NCBI GenBank assembly: GCA_965215025.1
Contig: CBDCCV010000002.1
Coordinates: forward strand, 372,001 to 436,000
Reading direction: 5' to 3'
DNA length: 64,000 nt
Source: CBDCCV01 sp965215025
Lineage (GTDB): Bacteria > Bacteroidota > Rhodothermia > Rhodothermales > Salinibacteraceae
Shown here one piece after another: positions 49,702 through 59,855 of this stretch. The notes below the pieces were generated by a model that had not been told where the DNA came from, ran no database searches, and saw only the letters and a program-made list of their open reading frames with translations. How positions within the stretch are numbered: position 1 is the stretch's first letter; each line of letters begins with the position of its first letter. A program made the translations under genes and the position numbers.

Positions 49702-51213
49702 ATGGATTTACCGTTCACCTACATCGAGCATCTGTCCGAGCACGAAGGCCAAGACGTCACGCTCAAAGGCTGGCTCTACAACAAGCGCGGGTCGAAGGGC
49801 CTCTACTTCCTCATCCTGCGCGACGGCACCGGCCTCGTGCAGTGCGTCGTGAGCGAAGACGCCGTGGACGAAGCCTCGTGGCAGGCCGCCAGCGATGCGA
49901 GCCAAGAGAGCGCCCTCGCCCTCACCGGCAGCGTCTCCAAGGACGAGCGCGCGCCGGGCGGCTACGAGGTGCAGGCCGCCTCCGTCGCGCTCATCAGCCC
50001 CGCCGAGGACTACCCTATCACGCCGAAAGAGCACGGCATCGACTTCCTCTTGAATCACCGCCATCTGCACCTCAGGAGCCGCCGCCCGTGGGCCACCATG
50101 CGTATCCGCAACCGGCTCATCATGGCGATCCACGCCTTCTTCCAGAGCCGCGGCTTTTTGCAGATGGACACGCCCATCCTCACGGGCAACGCCGTCGAGG
50201 GCACCTCCACGCTCTTCGAACTCGGCTACTTCGACCCGGGCGAGAAGGCGTACCTCACGCAGAGCGGCCAGCTCTACGGCGAGGCGCTGGCCATGGCCTT
50301 CGGCAAGATCTACACCTTCGGCCCGACCTTCCGCGCGGAGAAGTCGAAGACGCGGCGCCACCTCACCGAGTTCTGGATGATCGAGCCGGAGATGGCCTTT
50401 TACGACTTGGAGATGAACATGGACCTGGCCGAGGACTTTTTAGTCCACCTCGTCCAAACCGTGCTGGAAGAGTGCCAGCCCGAACTCGAAGCCCTGGAGC
50501 GCGACACCTCGGGCCTGGAGAAGGTGCAGAAGCCGTTCCCGCGCCTCGCCTACACCGAGGCCGTGGACCTCCTCAAAAGCGACGACACGGCCGAACTCAT
50601 CGACGCGCGCCTGACCGCCTTGCAAAAAGAGCAGCAGGACCTGGCCGAGGAGCTACAGGAAAACGAAAAAGAACGCGGCCAAGCCAAGAAGTGGCGTAAG
50701 CGGCAGATCGACGCGCGCGAGATCGAGATCAACAGCCGCCTGGCCGAGATCGAGGAAGCGCTGCGCAACCTCCCGCGGTGGAAAGAATCGGCACGGGCGT
50801 TCGAGTGGGGGAGCGACTTCGGCGGCTCGGACGAGACGCTCTTGACGTGGCACTTCGACCGGCCGATCATCGTGCACCGCTATCCGGCTGCGGTCAAGGC
50901 CTTTTATATGAAGCGTGACCCGAAGGACGAGCGCCTCGCGTTGGGCATGGACGTCCTGGCGCCGGAGGGCTACGGCGAGATCATCGGCGGGGGGGAGCGC
51001 GCCACGGACCTCGGCTTCTTGAAAAAGCAAGTGGCCGCGCACGGCTTGCCGGAGGAGGTCTTCGGCTGGTACTTTGACCTGAGGCGCTACGGGGCCGTGC
51101 CGCACGCGGGCTTCGGCCTGGGGCTGGAGCGGATGGTGGCGTGGTGCTGCGGCCTCGACCACGTCCGCGAGACGATCCCCTTCCCGCGCACGATGGGGCG
51201 GCTGCATCCGTAG
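49702..51213 (+). CDS. asnS: Asparaginyl-tRNA synthetase with inserted coiled coil
   Basis: 503 residues. OB-fold anticodon domain (VTLKGWLYNKRGSKGLYFLI), class II motif 1 (FFQSRGFLQMDTPILTGNAV), motif 2 (YTFGPTFRAEKSKTRRHLTE, FWMIEPEMAF) and motif 3 (GFGLGLERMVAW). HAVEG-type active-site sequence NAVEGTSTLFEL supports Asn over Asp specificity. Between about 294 and 352 lies a charged helical insertion (ALQKEQQDLAEELQENEKER and onward), predicted coiled coil, followed by a return to the catalytic fold at FEWGSDFGGSDE. ATG at 49702. Confidence 0.95.
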   Translation: MDLPFTYIEHLSEHEGQDVTLKGWLYNKRGSKGLYFLILRDGTGLVQCVVSEDAVDEASWQAASDASQESALALTGSVSKDERAPGGYEVQAASVALISPAEDYPITPKEHGIDFLLNHRHLHLRSRRPWATMRIRNRLIMAIHAFFQSRGFLQMDTPILTGNAVEGTSTLFELGYFDPGEKAYLTQSGQLYGEALAMAFGKIYTFGPTFRAEKSKTRRHLTEFWMIEPEMAFYDLEMNMDLAEDFLVHLVQTVLEECQPELEALERDTSGLEKVQKPFPRLAYTEAVDLLKSDDTAELIDARLTALQKEQQDLAEELQENEKERGQAKKWRKRQIDAREIEINSRLAEIEEALRNLPRWKESARAFEWGSDFGGSDETLLTWHFDRPIIVHRYPAAVKAFYMKRDPKDERLALGMDVLAPEGYGEIIGGGERATDLGFLKKQVAAHGLPEEVFGWYFDLRRYGAVPHAGFGLGLERMVAWCCGLDHVRETIPFPRTMGRLHP

Positions 51214-51310
51214 CCGCAGTTGCGAGACGGGGATGGCAATTTGCCTTGCCCAGAAGTCCGGTGGCGCACTAAGCTGCCTGCGCACGTCCGCTCCCGTCCC
51301 TGATGCTCTT

Positions 51311-52501
51311 ATGACTCCAATGAACACGCCGCCGCGCTGCCTCGCCATCCTCGCCTTCGCCTCAGTCCTCTTCTCCACCGGACTGCTCGCCGTGCCGAGC
51401 GGCGCGCAGGCGCAGACCGTGCTCTCCCTCTCGCCCTCGGCGCAGCAGAACGGAATGGGCGGCGCCGGCGTGGCGCTCCCGACGACCGACGCGGCCGGCT
51501 TCTTCTACAACCCGGCCCACCTCGGGCACCTCGGCCGCGCGGCGAACCTGGCCGTGCAGGCGTATCCCGATGCTACGACCTGGCTGCCCGGCTTTGGCAG
51601 AGACCTCCGGCTTTCCAACACGGCCGTGAGTGCCGGCTACGACCTGTCGGGACGGCTGCGCGTGCCGCTCAGCGTGGGGGCCGGCTTTCAGCGCACGGCG
51701 TTCGACATCGGCCCGTGGCAGCGGAGTCCGCTGGAGGCGGGGCCGGCGGGGGCGGCGTTCGAGCAGAGCGAGCGCGCCCGCGCGTTGGCCGTGGGCGCTG
51801 GGCTGGACTACTTCGTGGACGTCTCCGCTGGCGTGGCGATCAAGCACACGCGCCTGGAAGACCGGACGCCGCCCCCGTCTGGTGGCACGGTGCCCCTGCG
51901 CGAGACGGCCCCGGCCAGCGATGTCGAAACGTCGGTATCGGCGTGGGTCGTGGACGTGGGCGTGCTTGCTACGCTGCCCGTGGTGGAGGCCGCCCGGCGC
52001 ATCTTGGGCGCGGCGCCGGGGGGGCGCCGTCGGGTCGCGCCCTTTGCCGACCTCACGCTCGGGTACTCCGCGCAGAACTTTGGCGGGGCGGTCAATGTGA
52101 GCGATGACTACGCGCCGCTGCTCAGAACGCGCGCCGGGGCTGGCCTGCGCACCGGGGCCGACCTGGCTTACGCAGGCGGGGCGCTCCGCCTCCTCGACCT
52201 CCAGGGCACCGTGGAGACGGACGAGGGGACGTTCCGGCACGGCTGGCGTATGGAGGTCGGCCAGACGTTTTCGGTCAGCCGAGGTGGCTTCGACGGCGGC
52301 GGCTACGAAGACCGGCAGACGCACGGGCTGGGCCTGCGTGCGGCCGGCCTGTTCAAGCTGCTCGGCGCCGTGAGCGGGAACGCGCTGGTCCAGGCGCTGG
52401 CCGACCATGCCGACGTGCAGTACACGCGCGCCACCTACTTCGCCGGCAGCGACTTCGCCTCCGATTTCCAGAGCTTCGCGCTCGTGGTCCGGGGGTTGTA
52501 A
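51311..52501 (+). CDS. PorV/PorQ-like outer-membrane protein
   Basis: 396 residues from ATG at 51311. Signal peptide ending GAQAQT. The first mature segment, SPSAQQNGMGGAGVALPTTD followed by FFYNPAHLG, is the hallmark of the PorV/PorQ and UPF0164-type family (GMGGAxxA...NPAxL). The rest is strand-rich with a terminal ...FALVVRGL. In type IX secretion PorV shuttles cargo at the outer membrane, and this window encodes one T9SS cargo. Whether this paralogue is PorV itself is not certain. Confidence 0.72.
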   Translation: MTPMNTPPRCLAILAFASVLFSTGLLAVPSGAQAQTVLSLSPSAQQNGMGGAGVALPTTDAAGFFYNPAHLGHLGRAANLAVQAYPDATTWLPGFGRDLRLSNTAVSAGYDLSGRLRVPLSVGAGFQRTAFDIGPWQRSPLEAGPAGAAFEQSERARALAVGAGLDYFVDVSAGVAIKHTRLEDRTPPPSGGTVPLRETAPASDVETSVSAWVVDVGVLATLPVVEAARRILGAAPGGRRRVAPFADLTLGYSAQNFGGAVNVSDDYAPLLRTRAGAGLRTGADLAYAGGALRLLDLQGTVETDEGTFRHGWRMEVGQTFSVSRGGFDGGGYEDRQTHGLGLRAAGLFKLLGAVSGNALVQALADHADVQYTRATYFAGSDFASDFQSFALVVRGL

Positions 52502-52606
52502 CTGCGTGCCCAGCGCGCCGGACGTGGCTCCGAGGCATGGTTCTTGGCTCCGTCCCAAGCTGACCTGCCACCATCTTTCCCCAAACAGCCGTAGAGGCCT
52601 TTTGCT

Positions 52607-53344
52607 ATGCGTAAGACTTCGTTTCTCGTTGCTTTCGCTGCCGCGCTCATGAGCGCCTTGCTGGTCCTTCCGGCCGCTGCACAGGACACGAGCGGCGCCA
52701 TGCAGCGCATGGTGAGCGTGAGCGGCGAGGGGACCGTCACCGTAGCGCCGGACCAGGCCACGGCCCGCTTCGGCATCGTCACGGAGGCGGAAGAGGCCGA
52801 GAGCGCCCGCCAGCAAAACGCCGAGGCGGCCCGCCAGGCGATGAACGCCGTGCGCGACCTCGGCGTGCCCGAGCGCAAGATCCGCCTGGAGACGCTGCGC
52901 CTCCAGCCGCGCTACGAGTACAACGACAATGGGCGGCGGCGCGAGCAGGTCGGCTTCGAGGCCGTGCGCCAGGTCGTCGTCGAACTCGACAGCCTCGATC
53001 TTTTGCCCACGCTCATCGCGCGCGTGGTGCAGGAGGGGGCCAACCAGCTCAACGGCGTCCAGTACGGCCTGCAAGACCGCGACGCCGTGCGCGACGAGGC
53101 GCTCCAAGAGGCCGTCCGCAACGCGCGCGCCAAAGCGCAGCTCCTGACGAACGCGCTTGACGTAAGCCTCGGGCGCGTCATGCAGATCAGCGAGCAGAGC
53201 TTCAGCTTCCCGCAGCCGCGCATGATGATGGACGCGATGGCCGTCCGCGCCGAGAGTGCGCAGGCCGCGCCGGAGCCGGAGGCCTACGCCGCCGGCGAGA
53301 TCGAGGTCAGCGCCGCGGTGCAGGTCGTCTTCGCGCTGGAGTAG
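52607..53344 (+). CDS. SIMPL (DUF541) domain periplasmic protein
   Basis: 245 residues with signal peptide (LVLPAAAQ). SIMPL motifs in order: VSVSGEGTVTVAPDQATARF, ALRDLGV-like AVRDLGVPERKIRLETLRLQ, RYEYNDNGRRREQVGFEAVR, LIARVVQEGANQLNGVQYGL, ALQEAVRNARAKAQLLTNAL. Members such as E. coli YggE are linked to oxidative-stress tolerance, but the biochemical role is unknown. Monocistronic, with a GACGACC-type inverted repeat directly after the stop. Confidence 0.9.
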   Translation: MRKTSFLVAFAAALMSALLVLPAAAQDTSGAMQRMVSVSGEGTVTVAPDQATARFGIVTEAEEAESARQQNAEAARQAMNAVRDLGVPERKIRLETLRLQPRYEYNDNGRRREQVGFEAVRQVVVELDSLDLLPTLIARVVQEGANQLNGVQYGLQDRDAVRDEALQEAVRNARAKAQLLTNALDVSLGRVMQISEQSFSFPQPRMMMDAMAVRAESAQAAPEPEAYAAGEIEVSAAVQVVFALE

Positions 53345-53352
53345 CGTAACAC

Positions 53353-53401
53353 GACGACCGACGGATGACGGCCGCTTTTCACGCTACGGTCGTCGGTCGT
53401 C
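53353..53401. repeat. GACGACCGACG inverted repeat, copy 2
   Basis: Eleven-bp perfect arms (53353-53363 and 53391-53401) around a 27-nt loop, between the convergent SIMPL and hydrolase genes. It could act as a bidirectional terminator. Arm sequence is shared with the repeat at 47749-47857. Confidence 0.6.
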
Positions 53402-54272
53402 AATCGTCTGTCGTCATCGAGACGCGCGCCTCCAGCCATGCCGCGAGGTCGTCCAGAACGCGCTCGCGCCCAAGGTCGTTCATCGTCTCGTGGTAGTAAC
53501 CGTCGTAGAGGTGAAGCGTCTTATCGGCAGAGGCGGCTTTGTCGTAGAGGACGCGGCTGCCGGAGGGGTCGATGAGGCAGTCGGCCGTGCCGTGGAAGAC
53601 GAGGAGCGGAAGCGAGAGGCGCGCGGCGTTCTCTTCGATGCGGCGGCCGGCGCTGAGCAGCTCGGCGCCGGTGCGGGCGAGGGTGCGGCCGTGGTAGACG
53701 AGCGGATCGGCCTTGACGGCGGCCACGACGGCGTCGTCGCGCGAGAGCGTGCCGTGGTTGAGCCGCACCGTGGGCAGGCGCGGCGCTACGCGGCCGATCA
53801 GGCGCGCGCCTCGGCGCAGCCAGGGCGAGAGGTCCGGATCGACGCGCACGGCGGGGCTGCTCAGGACGAGGCCGGCGGGCCGCGCGCCGTGGTCCAGGCA
53901 GTAAAGCGTGCACACGGCGCCGCCCATCGAGTGGCCCATCAGAAAAAGCGGCTCGCTGCCCGCACGCTCGGCTTCGACGCGGCGCCGCACGTCGTGCAGA
54001 TCGGCCACGTACGTGTCGAACGCCTGCACAAAGGCGCGGCGTCCCTCGGAGCGCCCGTAGCCGCGCTGGTCGTAAGCGTAAACGGCAAAGCCTTGCGCGC
54101 TCAGGTGCCGGGCCACGTGCGCGTAGCGGCCCGAGTGCTCGGCGTAGCCGTGGACGACGAGCACGGCGGCGCGCGCCGGCACCTCCGGCCGCCAGCGCCG
54201 GCAAAAGAGGCGCAGGCCGTCGTGCGTGTAGAGCGAAGCGGTCGTGTGCCGAAGCGTGGTGGCGGCGTCCAT
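53400..54272 (-). CDS. Alpha/beta hydrolase, monoacylglycerol lipase-like
   Basis: 290 residues. Oxyanion region VVHGYAEHSGRYAHVARHLS, nucleophile elbow MGHSMGGAV, acid/His region FHGTADCLIDPSGSR and LYDGYYHETMNDLGRE. HGxxEHSGRY is characteristic of the Hydrolase_4/lysophospholipase-monoglyceride lipase family. No signal peptide, so intracellular lipid ester hydrolysis is likely. ATG at 54272. Confidence 0.9.
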   Translation of the reverse strand: MDAATTLRHTTASLYTHDGLRLFCRRWRPEVPARAAVLVVHGYAEHSGRYAHVARHLSAQGFAVYAYDQRGYGRSEGRRAFVQAFDTYVADLHDVRRRVEAERAGSEPLFLMGHSMGGAVCTLYCLDHGARPAGLVLSSPAVRVDPDLSPWLRRGARLIGRVAPRLPTVRLNHGTLSRDDAVVAAVKADPLVYHGRTLARTGAELLSAGRRIEENAARLSLPLLVFHGTADCLIDPSGSRVLYDKAASADKTLHLYDGYYHETMNDLGRERVLDDLAAWLEARVSMTTDD

Positions 54273-54423
54273 GCGGCGCGGCGGTTTTGGAGAAGTAGGC
54301 AGTTGTGGAGAAGCCTTCGTAAGATAAGCAACCCGCCGGTGGCCGATAGGCTATCGGCCAGCGCGTCCGCCGCTCTTTTCATCGCCGAGCATATTTCCTC
54401 GCCAAGCAAACCGGAGGTCTGCC

Positions 54424-55104
54424 ATGAGCGAAGCCTACCAGCCCGTCCCGCTCGACTTCGAGGAGCGCCCCGCCGACGAGATGCAGCGCCGCGCCAAGGC
54501 GTTCTACGCGCTTATGCGCAAGCGCCGCTCCGTGCGCCGCTTCGCCGAGCGGCCCGTGCCGCAGGCGCTTATCGAGTGGGCCATCCGCACGGCGGGCACG
54601 GCGCCGAGCGGGGCGCACCGCCAGCCCTGGCGCTTCGTGGCCGTGAGCGACCCCGCGCTCAAGCAGAAGATCCGCGAGGCCGCCGAGGTCGAAGAGCGCG
54701 AGAGCTACGAGCACCGCATGTCCGACGAGTGGAAAGAAGCCTTGGAGCCGCTCGGCACCGATTGGGAAAAGCCGTTCCTGGAAACGGCCCCGTGGCTCGT
54801 CGTCTGCTTCGCCGAGCGCTACGGCGTGGATGAGGACGGGGCGAAGCGGAAAAACTTCTACGTGCAGGAAAGCTGCGGCATCGCGTGCGGACTCTTCATC
54901 GCCGCGCTGCACAACATGGGCCTCGTCACGCTCACGCACACGCCCAGCCCCATGCGCTTCTTGAACGAGATCCTGGAGCGCCCCAGGGGCGAGCACCCCT
55001 ACGTCCTCTTCCCCGTGGGCTACCCCGCCGAGGAAACCACCGTGCCGAAGCTCGAGCGCAAGCCCCTCGGCGCCATCGCGCAATGGAACGGGCCGGACGT
55101 TTAG
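54424..55104 (+). CDS. Nitroreductase-family flavoprotein, iodotyrosine deiodinase homologue
   Basis: 226 residues. FMN-binding RRSVRRFAERPVP and GTAPSGAHRQPWRFVAVSD. The lid segment VEERESYEHRMSDEWKEALE then LGTDWEKPFLETAPWLVVCF aligns with iodotyrosine deiodinase. The zwitterion-binding Glu, Tyr (four residues later) and Lys (in DWEK) are all present. CGIACGLFIAALHNMGLVTL and FPVGYPAEETTVPKLERKPL complete the match. Bacterial homologues can dehalogenate halotyrosines reductively; whether that is the physiological reaction here is inference. Confidence 0.88.
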   Translation: MSEAYQPVPLDFEERPADEMQRRAKAFYALMRKRRSVRRFAERPVPQALIEWAIRTAGTAPSGAHRQPWRFVAVSDPALKQKIREAAEVEERESYEHRMSDEWKEALEPLGTDWEKPFLETAPWLVVCFAERYGVDEDGAKRKNFYVQESCGIACGLFIAALHNMGLVTLTHTPSPMRFLNEILERPRGEHPYVLFPVGYPAEETTVPKLERKPLGAIAQWNGPDV

Positions 55105-55105
55105 G

Positions 55106-55205
55106 AGAGGAAGAGTGGAGGAATAGAAGAGGGGATGGCCGAGGGGAAGAGCAAGGCGCGCGAGTCGGCTTTCCATCTTCCTCGCTTCCTTTCTTCCACT
55201 CCACT
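55106..55205. repeat. Purine/pyrimidine inverted repeat after the deiodinase homologue
   Basis: Purine-rich GAGAGGAAGAGTGGAGGAA and, about 60 nt later, pyrimidine-rich CTTCCTTTCTTCCACTCCAC are imperfect inverse complements. Probably a transcribed hairpin; it may serve as the terminator. The following 130 nt to the next ATG show nothing else. Confidence 0.5.
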
Positions 55206-55338
55206 ACTGCTTCCCCCCGCAAGATCAGATTCGGGAAAGATTCACTCCCGGCCATTTAGCGAGGCACGCTCAAGCGCAATATATTCGTAACGCGAACACA
55301 GCCTTTCCTTTGCTCTGCGTCCGATTCTGCCTTTTCTG

Positions 55339-55893
55339 ATGTCCGCTTTGCGTCATACCTGGAGCGCGCGCCTCGTGGCCGGTCTGCTGGCCGCGTGCCT
55401 GCTGCCGGCGGCGCTGGTGATGCCGCAGCCGGCGGCGGCTCCGGCGGCGCACGCCGCCCATGCCGCTTGGCTGCGCGCGCAGGTGCAGGGTGAGGCGGAC
55501 GCGGCGTTCGAGAATGCGCTCGAAGCGGCCACGGCCGCGCACCCGCGCACGCTGCACGCCTTTCTGGAAGCGTTCGTCGCCGCGCACGCGGAGCCGGAAA
55601 CGCTCGGGGCCGTCTTTGCGCGCGAGGGACTGTCCGGCGAAGCGCTCGTGCGCGACCTTCAGCAAGGGCTGCTCGGGCTGAGCGGGATTCCGGCCTCCGG
55701 ACGCCCGGCGTGGATGGCCGGGGCGCCGCACGCGGTGGCCCCCTCCGGGCGCGTGGGCAGCGCGGGCGTGGTGGCTTCGGCGCAGCGGATGGCGCGAGCG
55801 GCTCGGCGGGCCGTTGCCCTTCCGTTGGCGCGCGGGGTGCGGGCGAGGTGCCTCGTGCGGGTGCTTTCTTCGGCGCAACCGCTCGGGCCGTAG
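55339..55893 (+). CDS. Hypothetical exported protein, 184 aa
   Basis: Starts MSALRHTWSARLVAGLLAAC, a signal peptide or anchor. An Ala-rich helical domain follows (AAHPRTLHAFLEAFVAAHAE, REGLSGEALVRDLQQGLLGL) and a basic tail (AARRAVALPLARGVRARCLV). No family recognised. ATG at 55339. Confidence 0.6.
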   Translation: MSALRHTWSARLVAGLLAACLLPAALVMPQPAAAPAAHAAHAAWLRAQVQGEADAAFENALEAATAAHPRTLHAFLEAFVAAHAEPETLGAVFAREGLSGEALVRDLQQGLLGLSGIPASGRPAWMAGAPHAVAPSGRVGSAGVVASAQRMARAARRAVALPLARGVRARCLVRVLSSAQPLGP

Positions 55894-56074
55894 GTGTCTT
55901 TAGGGCCGCCGTGTCGGGCGGCCTTCTCTTCCCTGACCGTTTTTAGCTCGGTGGCGAGGGGCGGCATGAGGCCGCCGCGCGCGCATGGGTGCGTGCCGTC
56001 TTCGCCTATCGGCTTTGCTCTCTCGGGGCCGGGGTGCCGGCTCTCCTTTCAGTCTTTAGAAGAAAAGAACCGCT

Positions 56075-58075
<2,001 letters not shown>

Positions 58076-58094
58076 GCGGCGCGCTGGCGCGCGC

Positions 58095-58168
58095 GAAGCG
58101 AGGAGTGGAGGAAAAGGAGGAGACGATGATGATCTTCGTTTCTTCGGCTCTTCCTCTCCTCGTTTCTC
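58095..58168. repeat. Purine/pyrimidine inverted repeat in the secD-secF spacer
   Basis: GAGGAGTGGAGGAAAAGGAG on one side and CTCTTCCTCTCCTCG on the other form an imperfect hairpin. It is located inside an operon spacer, so it may modulate rather than end transcription. Confidence 0.5.
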
Positions 58169-58243
58169 TCTCCGACCCGAGTACCGACTTTTCAGACTGA
58201 CACCCGCCTCCCGGAGCGAGGCACAACAACGAGGCAACCAACC

Positions 58244-59158
58244 ATGCGCATCTTTGAAAACACGCACTTCGAGTTCATCAGCAATCGGCGGAAGGCGTAC
58301 GTCTTCTCCGGCGTGCTCCTGGCGCTGAGCATCCTCTCCTTTGCCGTGCGCGGGCTGGAGCTGGGCATCGACTTCCGGGGCGGGATGGAGTTCGTCCTCG
58401 AAGGGGTCGAGGACGTGACGGCCGTGGAGCTGCGCTCGGCGCTGGCCGGGCCGCTCGGCGCCGAGCCGGAGGTAAAGACCTTTGGCGAGACGGGCCTGCT
58501 GGTCCGCACCGCCACCGAGGGCGAGACCAACGCCGTCGAGGGTGCGATCCTGAGCGCCGTCCGCGACGCCTTCCCGGAGACGAACCCAGAGATCGTCAAG
58601 ACCGACACGGTAGGGCCGCGCTTTGCCGCCGACCTGGCCGAAGGCGCCATCTGGGCCATCCTCGGCTCGCTTTTGGTGATCTTCGTTTACATCCTCATCC
58701 GCTTTGAGTGGCGCTTCGGGCTGGGGGCCGTGGCGGCGCTTTTCCACGACGTCACGATCACGCTGGGCATTTTTTCGCTCCTGGCCGGCCTCGTCCCGTT
58801 CTCCCTGCAGATCGACCAGGCCATCATCGCCGCCTTTTTGACGATTGTGGGCTACTCCTTGAACGACACCGTGGTGGTCTTCGACCGCGTGCGCGAGTAC
58901 ACGAACCTGTTCAAGACCGAGCGCTACAACGACATCGTCAACCGCTCGATCAACAACACCTTGAGCCGCACGCTCGTCACCTCGGGGACGACCTTGCTGG
59001 TCGTCGTGACGCTGTTTATATTCGGGGGCGAGGTGCTCAAGGGGTTCTCGTTCGCGCTCATCATCGGCATCCTGATCGGGACGTACTCGTCCGTTTTCGT
59101 GGCCTCGCCCGTGGTGGTCGAACTCAAGGCGCGCGCGGCGCAGCCCGCCCGGCGCTAA
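58244..59158 (+). CDS. secF: Protein translocase subunit SecF
   Basis: 304 residues with six membrane segments. D1-type motif LELGIDFRGGMEFVLEG, then FSLQIDQAIIAAFLTIVGYS followed by LNDTVVVFDRVREYT, the conserved SecF block, and INNTLSRTLVTSGTTLL. Forms the SecDF complex with the upstream gene product. ATG at 58244 after an ACAACAACGAGGC leader with GAGG-type Shine-Dalgarno. Confidence 0.96.
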   Translation: MRIFENTHFEFISNRRKAYVFSGVLLALSILSFAVRGLELGIDFRGGMEFVLEGVEDVTAVELRSALAGPLGAEPEVKTFGETGLLVRTATEGETNAVEGAILSAVRDAFPETNPEIVKTDTVGPRFAADLAEGAIWAILGSLLVIFVYILIRFEWRFGLGAVAALFHDVTITLGIFSLLAGLVPFSLQIDQAIIAAFLTIVGYSLNDTVVVFDRVREYTNLFKTERYNDIVNRSINNTLSRTLVTSGTTLLVVVTLFIFGGEVLKGFSFALIIGILIGTYSSVFVASPVVVELKARAAQPARR

Positions 59159-59248
59159 GCGCGCCTTTGCTCGAACCCTCTGCTTTTTAGGACGCCTGAC
59201 CCAGGACGCCCGCGCCGGACTCTCTCTCACCTTACCCTCTGAGCGATC

Positions 59249-59617
59249 ATGAACTACAACGTAGACGAGCGCTACAACGTCGTCGTCATCACCTTGAAAG
59301 GAAACGTCATGGGCGGCCCCGATGGGCAGCAGCTCCACGACACGCTTCACCAGCTTAACGAGGAGGGGAAGAAGAACGTCGTGGTGGACCTCGGGAAGGT
59401 GAAGTTCATGAACTCGAGCGGGCTGGGGATGCTCATCAGCGGGCTGACGACGATGCGCAACGCCGGCGGCGACCTCCGCCTCGCCGCCGTGGCCGACCGC
59501 ATCGAGTCGCTCCTGATCGTGACCAAGCTCATCACCGTGTTCAAGGAGTACGACACCGTGGACGAGGCCGTCGAGAGCTACTCCACCGACGAGCCGGCGC
59601 CCAAGCAGGAAGGCTGA
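59249..59617 (+). CDS. STAS-domain anti-sigma factor antagonist
   Basis: 122 residues, one STAS domain: VVVITLKGNVMGGPDGQQLH, NVVVDLGKVKFMNSSGLGML, and AAVADRIESLLIVTKLITVF. The phosphorylatable serine sits in MNSSGLGML as in SpoIIAA/RsbV. No anti-sigma kinase is adjacent. ATG at 59249; an acidic/Gln tail (STDEPAPKQEG) follows the domain. Its transcript probably ends at the hairpin at 59644. Confidence 0.9.
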   Translation: MNYNVDERYNVVVITLKGNVMGGPDGQQLHDTLHQLNEEGKKNVVVDLGKVKFMNSSGLGMLISGLTTMRNAGGDLRLAAVADRIESLLIVTKLITVFKEYDTVDEAVESYSTDEPAPKQEG

Positions 59618-59643
59618 GGCCTCCCGGCGCCCTGACGGCGCAC

Positions 59644-59681
59644 GAAAGGCGGCGAGCGGCCTGGCCCCTCGCCGCCTTTCT
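59644..59681 (+). terminator. Terminator after the STAS gene
   Basis: Perfect 13-bp arms GAAAGGCGGCGAG and CTCGCCGCCTTTC around a loop of about 11 nt. On the plus strand it is followed by TGTGTGTGG, with only short T content. It is 27 nt past the STAS stop. Confidence 0.7.
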
Positions 59682-59719
59682 GTGTGTGGGAGGTGGGAAG
59701 AGCCGGCGAGCCGAGGAAA

Positions 59720-59767
59720 GGAGGAGACGAAGGAAGAAGGAGGCCTCCTTCTTCCTTCGTCTCCTCC
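59720..59767. repeat. 48-bp perfect palindrome
   Basis: Two 24-bp arms with no loop and no mismatch, centred on AGGCCT at 59743/59744. The left arm is all purine except one C and the right arm its complement. It lies between the STAS terminator and purA. It is the perfect member of the purine/pyrimidine spacer repeats. Confidence 0.85.
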
Positions 59768-59855
59768 TCGATGCCTCGTCTCCTTTCCCTCTCTGCGGCG
59801 AACCCGTTGCTCAAACGGCAGCGCAACCTCTCTAAACCGCACCAACCGAAAAACC

